A stretch of 14,484 bases of DNA from Acidobacteriota bacterium. GTDB lineage: Bacteria; Acidobacteriota; Terriglobia; Terriglobales; Acidobacteriaceae. Location of the stretch: the NCBI GenBank assembly GCA_021810175.1, contig JAJZJJ010000020.1, forward strand, positions 1-14,484, read 5' to 3'. How positions within the stretch are numbered: position 1 is the first letter of the stretch; every line of letters begins with the position of its first letter. The notes below the pieces were generated by a model. The model saw nothing but the letters and a program-made list of their open reading frames with translations, searched no databases and had not been told where the DNA came from. Below, one piece after another: positions 6,641 through 12,156 of the stretch. The translations under genes were made by a program, and so were the position numbers.

Positions 6641-6769
6641 TAGAGCATCTTCACTGATGCTATGAGATGTCTATAAGGTGTCCTGGATCGATCCGGTGTG
6701 GCCGTTCTTTGATGGAACGTCCACGCCAACTTCCTTCTTCTTCCCTACACCTTCAGTGAAAACGCCCTA
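6641..6769. repeat. MITE-like structured repeat, copy A
   Basis: This 129-bp element is the same as copy B (8861-8977), in the same orientation. Ends on the + strand are TAGAGCATCTTCAC at the left and GTGAAAACGCCCTA at the right, an imperfect terminal inverted repeat. A 44-bp core (6684-6727) is identical to copy B. It contains the palindrome GGATCGATCC (6685-6694) and a hairpin GGTGTGG-c-CGTTC / GAACG-t-CCACGCC (6695-6707 with 6715-6727, loop TTTGATG). To the right lies a pyrimidine tract (CTTCCTTCTTCTTCCCT). Copy A differs by an 11-bp insertion near 6667-6677 and one extra base near 6754. The left arm also forms its own hairpin, AGCATC/GATGCT (6644-6649 with 6656-6661). Its right-hand CTA is the TAG stop codon of the lipoprotein gene. 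Confidence 0.9.
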
Positions 6770-7189
6770 GGGGCAGGTGAGCTGCGCCGAGCCCTCGATG
6801 GTGCACCCGCCGCCGCAGGCAGTTAAGGCGAGGCAACTGGCTTGCCCAATGGGAAAACTCCATGCATTCACGTCGTAGATGCCTTTGGCGCCGCTCCCGC
6901 AGGTTGCCAGCCCGTTGGCTGAAACCGTTACATCCTTGGTGGTGGCGTTGTTCTGGCACACGACCCAGTTGGCGGAGAAGGGCGTACTCGTCAGCGGAGC
7001 CGAGCTCCAGTGCGCCGTCGCGGTGAACTGCACCGTTCCGCCCGAACTGCTCGCGTCCGCCGTGACAGGGCTCACGGTAATGGCTTTGAGCACGCGGCTC
7101 GTCATCGAACTGTTCCCGCCGCAGCCGCCGAGCAATGCGGCTATGGCTGATAGCGCAGCAAGAAAGGCTAATCCACGCCGGAGACGCAT
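6767..7189 (-). CDS. Small secreted lipoprotein with Ig-like domain and six extra cysteines
   Basis: This 140-residue protein starts MRLRRG followed by a hydrophobic h-region and a lipobox LGGC with Cys23, a clear SPase II signal. The mature part has the pattern ITVSPVTADASSSGGTVQFTATAHWSS, as in bacterial Ig-like (Big2-type) surface domains. Six further cysteines (78, 97, 119, 125, 129, 139) could form three disulfides in the periplasm or outside. GGGGAGGG lies about six bases before the ATG, supporting the start. It follows malQ by 63 bp on the same strand, so co-transcription is likely. The stop TAG is the end of repeat copy A; the protein ends QLTCP, so it may have been shortened by the repeat. 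No specific function is recognised. Confidence 0.8.
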   Translation of the reverse strand: MRLRRGLAFLAALSAIAALLGGCGGNSSMTSRVLKAITVSPVTADASSSGGTVQFTATAHWSSAPLTSTPFSANWVVCQNNATTKDVTVSANGLATCGSGAKGIYDVNAWSFPIGQASCLALTACGGGCTIEGSAQLTCP

Positions 7190-7252
7190 GGTAAACCCTC
7201 CCCGGGTATCATTCTGGCACCAAAGAGTGGCTACGGGCAGCGATTCTGCGAA

Positions 7253-8767
7253 TTACGGACTATCCAGTGCTTCCACCCTGTCGCGGTCAGTCACTTCGGT
7301 CAACTCGGCGAGACGGTGCGCCAGCCGCGTCTTCCACGCGTGCTCGGGGCAGCGCCAGCTCCAGTTGCCCTTCGGCAGGGACGGCACATTCATGCGCGCC
7401 TCCGAGCCCAGATCCAGCACATCCTGGGCGGGGAAGAGGCATATGTCGGCCACAGATGTGGCCGCCGCACGCATCAGCGCCCACACCTCGTCGTGATCGC
7501 TGGGATGCAGGTAGGCCTTGACCGCGGTTTTCTCGACCGCCGTTGCTCCGTTCTCCCACCAGCCGCGGGTGGTGTCGTTGTCGTGCGTGCCCGTGTAGAC
7601 CACGGCGTTGCGCTCATAGCGGTGAGGCAGGTAGTTGTGCGCTCCGCGCCCGCCAAAACCAAACTGCAGCACCTTCATCCCCGGCAACTGGAAGCGCTCC
7701 CGCAGCGCATCCACCTCGGGGGTGATCAGTCCCAGGTCCTCGGCGATGAATGGCAACTCGCCCAGCTCGCGGCGAAGCGCTGCAAACAGCGCGTCGCCCG
7801 GCGCCTTTACCCACTCGCCGTTGACCGCGGTCTCTTCCTCTGCCGGAATCGCCCAGTAGGCCTCGAATCCCCGGAAGTGATCCAGCCGGATCGCGTCATA
7901 CAGAACGCGCGCCCGCTGTACCCGCTCCACCCACCACTGGAAGCCGCGTGCTTCCATCACATCCCACCGGTAGAGGGGATTGCCCCACCTCTGCCCGGTT
8001 TCGGAAAAATAATCCGGCGGAACGCCCGCGACCCGCACCGGTGACAGACGCTCGTCCAGCTCGAAGAGCGCCGGATGCGTCCACACATCGGCGCTGTCGA
8101 AGTTCACGAAGATCGCGATGTCGCCCAGGAACTGAATTCCGCGCCCGGCGCAGTAAGCCCGCAGCGCCGTCCACTGCTCCTCAAAGGCGAACTGGATGGC
8201 TTCGGCCACGGCGATCTCTTCGGCCATTTCGTGACGCGCCTGAGCCAGAGCTCCGGGCTCGCGGCGCGCCAGCGGCTCGGGCCACTGATTCCAGCAGGAG
8301 TTGTCATATTTCCGTCGCAGCACGCTGTAGAGCGCCCAGCCGGGCAGCCAGCCGGCATTGGCCTGGCGAAAGGCCTCAAACCGCGCCCACTGCTCTTGTG
8401 GCCTACTCTGCAGGAAGCGCTTCGCGGCAGACTTAAGCAGGGGCAGCTTGCGCGCCGTGACTTCGTCGTAGTCCACGTTGCCCGCGCGCCCGGGAAGCCC
8501 GGCGATGGCGTCGCCCTCAATCCATCCCCAGTCGGAAAGGTACTCGAGTGAAATCAGCAGGGGATTGCCAGCGAACGCCGAGAGCCCCGCATACGGCGAG
8601 TTGCCAAAGCCTGTCGGGCCCAGCGGAAGCACCTGCCACCACTGCTGTTTGGCTTCGGCGAGAAAGTCGGCAAACTCGTAGGCCGCAGGGCCGAGATCGC
8701 CGATGCCGCCATACGAAGGCAGGGAGGAAATGTGCAGCAACACTCCCGAGGATCGCGCAAAGGGCAT
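7253..8767 (-). CDS. malQ: 4-alpha-glucanotransferase (amylomaltase, GH77)
   Basis: This 504-residue protein has the usual length for bacterial GH77. It opens with RSSGVLLHISSLPSYGGIGDLG and QQWWQVLPLGPTG-x-GNSPY, both hallmark segments of the family. The three catalytic acids are all present: nucleophile D296 in IRLDHFRG, acid/base E343 in AEDLG, and transition-state stabiliser D396 in THDNDTTRGW. It transfers alpha-1,4-glucan segments between maltodextrins in the cytoplasm, releasing glucose and longer chains for phosphorylase or storage-glycan use. AGAAGAGG (8777-8784) lies nine bases before the ATG. A strong terminator-like hairpin ends only 42 bp upstream, leaving little room for a promoter. 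The lipoprotein gene follows 63 bp downstream. Confidence 0.97.
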   Translation of the reverse strand: MPFARSSGVLLHISSLPSYGGIGDLGPAAYEFADFLAEAKQQWWQVLPLGPTGFGNSPYAGLSAFAGNPLLISLEYLSDWGWIEGDAIAGLPGRAGNVDYDEVTARKLPLLKSAAKRFLQSRPQEQWARFEAFRQANAGWLPGWALYSVLRRKYDNSCWNQWPEPLARREPGALAQARHEMAEEIAVAEAIQFAFEEQWTALRAYCAGRGIQFLGDIAIFVNFDSADVWTHPALFELDERLSPVRVAGVPPDYFSETGQRWGNPLYRWDVMEARGFQWWVERVQRARVLYDAIRLDHFRGFEAYWAIPAEEETAVNGEWVKAPGDALFAALRRELGELPFIAEDLGLITPEVDALRERFQLPGMKVLQFGFGGRGAHNYLPHRYERNAVVYTGTHDNDTTRGWWENGATAVEKTAVKAYLHPSDHDEVWALMRAAATSVADICLFPAQDVLDLGSEARMNVPSLPKGNWSWRCPEHAWKTRLAHRLAELTEVTDRDRVEALDSP

Positions 8768-8809
8768 AATGAAAAACCTCTTCTGATACTTGCATAGATG
8801 CGCAGCCGC

Positions 8810-8841
8810 AAAAAGGCCCGTGCCGGGGCACAGGCCTTTTT
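8810..8841. terminator. Bidirectional rho-independent terminator between ppiD and malQ
   Basis: AAAAAGGCC (8810-8818) pairs with GGCCTTTTT (8833-8841), with an inner GTGCC/GGCAC possible (8820-8824 with 8827-8831). Both strands have a run of five T after the GC stem. On the - strand it lies downstream of ppiD and repeat B and 42 bp before malQ. It may therefore terminate ppiD or act as a read-through control for malQ. Confidence 0.85.
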
Positions 8842-8860
8842 CAATTGCTGATCAGAGTTC

Positions 8861-8977
8861 TAGCGCATTTTCACAGATGCTATGAGGTGTTTTGGATCGA
8901 TCCGGTGTGGCCGTTCTTTGATGGAACGTCCACGCCCACTTCCTTCTTCTCCCCTACACCTCAGTGAAAAGGCCCTA
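8861..8977. repeat. MITE-like structured repeat, copy B
   Basis: This 117-bp element is homologous to copy A. The left end TAGCGCATTTTCAC-(8 nt)-TGAGGTGT and the reverse complement of the right end, TAGGGCCTTTTCAC-TGAGGTGT, form a terminal inverted repeat of 22 positions with two mismatches and one 8-nt insertion. The core at 8893-8936 matches copy A without a difference over 44 bp. It includes GGATCGATCC and the hairpin at 8904-8936. Ends are consistent with duplication of a TA target. The right-hand CTA (8975-8977) is the TAG stop of ppiD. It contains no open frame of its own, so mobilisation would need an enzyme from elsewhere. Confidence 0.9.
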
Positions 8978-10951
8978 ACCCTGACTTCCGACCGGGATGG
9001 CCGCCGCGTTCTGATTGATGTGGATCCGGCCCTGCTTCTCGTACTGGTGTTCCAGATTCGTTAGGAAGACGGCAAACATCTGGTCGCGCTCCTGGCTCAA
9101 CAGCTGCTGGCGCGTTGCTTCAAAGTGCGCCTGGATTTCCGCCGCGTCCGGCAACTGCTTCTGCGTAATCTGGGCCACGACGCCGCTGCGGCCGGTGTTG
9201 ATCCCCTTGCTCATCTGGCCTGGAGTCAGTGTAAAGAGCGAAGGCGCCACCTGCTCCAACTCCCCGATTTCGGGTACCTGGTCGGTGCGGCCCACCAGGC
9301 CGCTGGTCATGAGAGTCGCGCCCATCTGCTTGGCGGCCTGCGCCAGGCTGTTCAACTGATGCGCCTTGGCAGCCAGTTCATTCGTCTTTTCAGCGAGCAA
9401 TCCGGGAAGCTGATCGTTGCGATAGTCAGAAAGAATCTGGCTCTTGTATGAGGCAAACGTCGGAGCATGCGCCGGGTCAATGTTGGTCACCTGGAAGACG
9501 GCGAAGCCATTGCCGGTGCTGGCGATTTCAGGTTTGGCGCCCTTCTTCGCGGTGAAGGCTTCGCTCACCAGCTTGGAGCTGTCCTGCATATTCGGCAAGT
9601 TTGCTCCCTGCTGGAAGGGGCTCGACGTGGTCACGGAGAGCTGATGCGCGGCTGCCGTCTTGGCCAGTCCTTCCTGGGCGGCCTGCTTGGCCAGTTGCAG
9701 CGCGTACGCCTGCGCCGCCTGCGCCGTCTCTTGCTGCGTCAGCGTGGACAGAATCTCCGCCTTGACGTCGGAGAGCGGCTTCAGGTGCGCGGCCTGCTTG
9801 GCCTCGGTCTGAATGATGTGGAAGCCGAACTGCGTCCGCACCAGCCCGGAAATCTGCCCCGGCTGCTGCGAAAACGCCACATGCTGGAAGGCTGGCACCG
9901 TCACACCCCTCTTGATCCAGCCCAACTCACCGCCCTGCGACGCGCTGCCCGGATCGTCAGAGTATTTCTTGGCCAGTTGCGCAAAGTTCTTGCCGTTGTC
10001 CTTGCGGAGCTGATCGAGAATCTTCTGCGCCTTGGCTTTCGCCGTCGCCACCTGTGCCGGTGTCGCGCTCTGCGAGACGGCAATCAGGATGTGCCGGACC
10101 TTCACTTCTTCGGGCACCTGGTACTGGCTCTGATTCTGGTTGTAATACTGCTGAATTTCCGCGTCGGTCACTTTGGGCGCGCCGCCCGGAACCTGCGTGT
10201 TGTCGAACGCGATGTACTGGACCGTCCGCGTCTCTGGAATCGCCTGCGCGTAGCGGCCGGCGTTGTCCTTAAAGTACTTCTGGAGCTGCGCATCTGTCGG
10301 GTTGATCGTCTTCCGCAGCGTATCGGAATCCAGCACCGCATACTGGAAGTTGATCTTCGTCGCCTGCGTCGTATAGGCCGCCTGTACTTCCTCGGGCGAT
10401 ACCGTCACAGCGCCGCTGATCAGGTTGCGCAGACGGTTCTCCTCAATCTGCTTCTTGATTTCGTTTTCAAACTGCGCGCGCGACATATTGAACTGCTGCG
10501 AAATCAGCTGCGCATAGGCCTGGTCGCCGATGAATTTGCCGTGGGGGAACAGAATCTGTCCCCATACGCCGGTATGCAGAAAGTGGCGCACGTCATTGTT
10601 TGTGGCATGGATGCCCAGCTTGTGCGCGGCATCGAGTTCCAGATGCTGCTGAATGAGTCCCTGCCCGGCCTGCGGAATCATGAACTGCAGATAGGCGTCG
10701 GGCATGCCCTGTTCTTGCAAGACGCGCGCCGCGAGCTGCTGCACATCGGTCATCGTGATCGTATCGGTCGCCGGCAAGAAGTGTCCCAGGATGCCGCCGT
10801 AACCGATCGTCGCGTACACATCGCTGTTTGACGCCTGGTTGTTGAAGATGCCCGGGATGAGCGTGACCACCATCGTGATGCAGGCAACCGAAATGATGAT
10901 GATGAAGATGGCTTTGACGAACCGATTGTCCTTCTGGAGAAAACGAATCAT
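8975..10951 (-). CDS. ppiD: PpiD/SurA-type periplasmic peptidyl-prolyl isomerase, membrane anchored
   Basis: This 658-residue protein has one N-terminal membrane anchor (about 12-35), preceded by MIRFLQKDNR, as in PpiD. A SurA_N-like helical region follows (about 60-200). A parvulin rotamase domain lies at about 281-383: EEVKVRHILI, FAQLAKKYSDDPGSASQGGELGWIKRG, VPAFQHVAF, then QFGFHIIQ. A long C-terminal chaperone-like region (390-640) has a second, degenerate rotamase-like part (FTAKKGAKPEIASTGNGFAVFQV). It assists folding of outer-membrane and secreted proteins at the periplasmic face of the inner membrane. Length agrees with the PpiD class (about 620-660). The start has only a distant AAGG. 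The TAG stop is part of repeat copy B, and the last residues are AIPVGSQG. Confidence 0.93.
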   Translation of the reverse strand: MIRFLQKDNRFVKAIFIIIISVACITMVVTLIPGIFNNQASNSDVYATIGYGGILGHFLPATDTITMTDVQQLAARVLQEQGMPDAYLQFMIPQAGQGLIQQHLELDAAHKLGIHATNNDVRHFLHTGVWGQILFPHGKFIGDQAYAQLISQQFNMSRAQFENEIKKQIEENRLRNLISGAVTVSPEEVQAAYTTQATKINFQYAVLDSDTLRKTINPTDAQLQKYFKDNAGRYAQAIPETRTVQYIAFDNTQVPGGAPKVTDAEIQQYYNQNQSQYQVPEEVKVRHILIAVSQSATPAQVATAKAKAQKILDQLRKDNGKNFAQLAKKYSDDPGSASQGGELGWIKRGVTVPAFQHVAFSQQPGQISGLVRTQFGFHIIQTEAKQAAHLKPLSDVKAEILSTLTQQETAQAAQAYALQLAKQAAQEGLAKTAAAHQLSVTTSSPFQQGANLPNMQDSSKLVSEAFTAKKGAKPEIASTGNGFAVFQVTNIDPAHAPTFASYKSQILSDYRNDQLPGLLAEKTNELAAKAHQLNSLAQAAKQMGATLMTSGLVGRTDQVPEIGELEQVAPSLFTLTPGQMSKGINTGRSGVVAQITQKQLPDAAEIQAHFEATRQQLLSQERDQMFAVFLTNLEHQYEKQGRIHINQNAAAIPVGSQG

Positions 10952-10982
10952 GTGTGGCTAGCGACCCTTAAATTGTCAGAAG

Positions 10983-11020
10983 CCTCGCGCGGACGCGCCA
11001 TAGCAGCGCCGCAGGCGAGG
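10983..11020 (-). other. Large hairpin in ppiD leader region
   Basis: CCTCGC-GCGG (10983-10992) pairs with CCGC-ag-GCGAGG (11009-11020), with a further CGC/GCG (10994-10996 with 11006-11008). This gives thirteen pairs with one AG bulge. On the - strand it would lie in the 5' leader of ppiD, about 30 bases before its ATG. On the + strand it is followed by TTTT, but no + strand gene precedes it. It might also cap the metallophosphoesterase transcript; no U-tract on that strand supports this. Confidence 0.5.
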
Positions 11021-11035
11021 TTTTCCCGTACCTTC

Positions 11036-11041
11036 AGTATA
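11036..11041 (-). promoter_or_regulatory. ppiD: Candidate -10 box for ppiD
   Basis: TATACT on the - strand is 5/6 to the sigma70 -10 consensus and sits 85 bases before the ppiD ATG. No convincing -35 is visible 16-18 bases upstream. If used, the leader would contain the hairpin at 10983-11020. Confidence 0.25.
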
Positions 11042-11090
11042 CAGACCGGGCCCATGAGGTGTGTTTCCGCATGCACGGCGCAGCGGTTCT

Positions 11091-11963
11091 TCACAACAGC
11101 GTGAACTGGGTAATTTCCGGCCGGCAGTTGAGCCGCACCGGGATGCCCACCGCGCCAATTCCTCGATTCACATACATCTGCGTATTGCCCAGCCGGAACA
11201 GCCCTTCGACGTAAATTCGGCCAAACCTCGGCAGGTAAAGCGGCGGCACAAACGGAAACCGGATCTGGCCTCCGTGCGTGTGGCCTGAAAGCATCAGGTC
11301 CACTCCGTAGGAGGCGATCTGGGGCAGGATGTCCGGCTCGTGCGCCATCACCACCATCGGCTCGCCGTCGCGCAGTACGCTTTTGGGAATCGCCTTATCC
11401 GGCTGCGAGGCCATGGCGCTGGCGCTGCCCAGGCCGACCACCCAGAGCCGTTTGCCGCCGCGTTCGAGGGGGATCGCCTGGTTCACCAGTGTCGGAATGC
11501 CGTGTGTCTCCAGTCCATCCTTGACCCGCTGCCAGCCCACGACGTAGTCATGATTGCCGAGTGAGGCAAAGCGAAGCGGGCAGGCCGTCCGAGACAGTAT
11601 CTCGGCGCACGGCTGGATGCGGCTGCGTCCGTATGTAATCGGAAGCGGTCCATAGCTCACAAAGTCGCCGGTGTAGAGCACCATGTCCGGCTTTAGTCCG
11701 TTGACGACCTGAACCACATGCTCCAGAAAGAAGGCCTCGTCGAATTCCTCAAAATGCAGATCGGAAATCTGCACGATCTGCATTCCGCGAAACTCATCCG
11801 GCAGTCTTGGCAGCAGGATGCTGTGCTTTTCCACCTGCAGGTAGTGCCGGCTGAACTCGATGGGATAAATCGTCGCGAGGCCGCCCGCGGCTGCCGCAAT
11901 CTTCAGGAATCGGCGACGGCTCAGTCCACGGGAGGGCTCTTGAGGAGATGAAGAAGACTCCAT
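11091..11963 (-). CDS. Tat-exported calcineurin-like metallophosphoesterase (YkuE/YaeI type)
   Basis: This 290-residue protein carries a twin-arginine signal, SRRRFLK, at 15-21, followed by an Ala/Gly hydrophobic stretch. Metal-site motifs are complete and in order: D68-L-H70, G-D100, G-N137-H138-D, H208, and G-H228-T-H230-GGQ. The family binds two metal ions and hydrolyses phosphodiester or pyrophosphate bonds; YaeI/YkuE/LpxG relatives act on UDP-sugars or lipid A precursors, but the substrate here is not readable. The segment VGLGSASAMASQPDKA takes the place where relatives usually have a G-(V/I)-D/G-D loop, so substrate contacts may differ. Folded export fits a cofactor-bound enzyme. AGGATGGA lies just before the ATG. 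It is separated by 139 bp from ppiD downstream and by 193 bp from the BON gene upstream. Confidence 0.92.
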   Translation of the reverse strand: MESSSSPQEPSRGLSRRRFLKIAAAAGGLATIYPIEFSRHYLQVEKHSILLPRLPDEFRGMQIVQISDLHFEEFDEAFFLEHVVQVVNGLKPDMVLYTGDFVSYGPLPITYGRSRIQPCAEILSRTACPLRFASLGNHDYVVGWQRVKDGLETHGIPTLVNQAIPLERGGKRLWVVGLGSASAMASQPDKAIPKSVLRDGEPMVVMAHEPDILPQIASYGVDLMLSGHTHGGQIRFPFVPPLYLPRFGRIYVEGLFRLGNTQMYVNRGIGAVGIPVRLNCRPEITQFTLL

Positions 11964-12108
11964 TCTTCCATCCTAATTGGGGTGCAGGGGGGATTATTCC
12001 GGCGAGGGCAGCAGCTTTGGAATGCAGCGGTGCCCGGCCCCGCATGTGACCTACCCTGGGCATAACCCTGCCGGTATTTTCGTTTGGATGAGCGCTGGGA
12101 CGGAAAAG

Positions 12109-12133
12109 TAAGCCGGGCAGCGTGCCCGGCTTA
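12109..12133 (-). terminator. Rho-independent terminator of the BON/glycine-zipper gene
   Basis: A perfect 11-bp stem, TAAGCCGGGCA (12109-12119) with TGCCCGGCTTA (12123-12133), has a three-base loop. On the - strand it is followed by CTTTTCC. It lies 24 bases after the stop at 12157. The rest of the 11964-12156 gap shows no gene and no clear promoter. Confidence 0.85.
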
Positions 12134-12156
12134 TCGAGACTGGATTTACGCGTGCT

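Noticed and set aside
6154..6729. 191-codon - strand frame starting in repeat A and running into rbfA out of frame
   Set aside because: It begins inside the repeat, overlaps rbfA in another frame, and shows no protein family pattern.
6641..6769. Repeat copies as a CRISPR array or a tandem repeat
   Set aside because: Only two copies, 2.2 kb apart with genes between, and their ends are inverted repeats.
8783..8811. TTGCGG-17-TATCAG as a malQ promoter
   Set aside because: The start of transcription would fall inside or after the malQ Shine-Dalgarno, and the match to consensus is poor.
9467..10831. 454-codon open frame on + strand opposite ppiD
   Set aside because: Composition is Arg/Leu-rich and repetitive and mirrors the reverse complement of the PpiD reading frame. 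No SD or family motif.
10983..11020. Hairpin as a + strand terminator
   Set aside because: It is followed by TTTT on +, but no + strand gene lies upstream for many kilobases.
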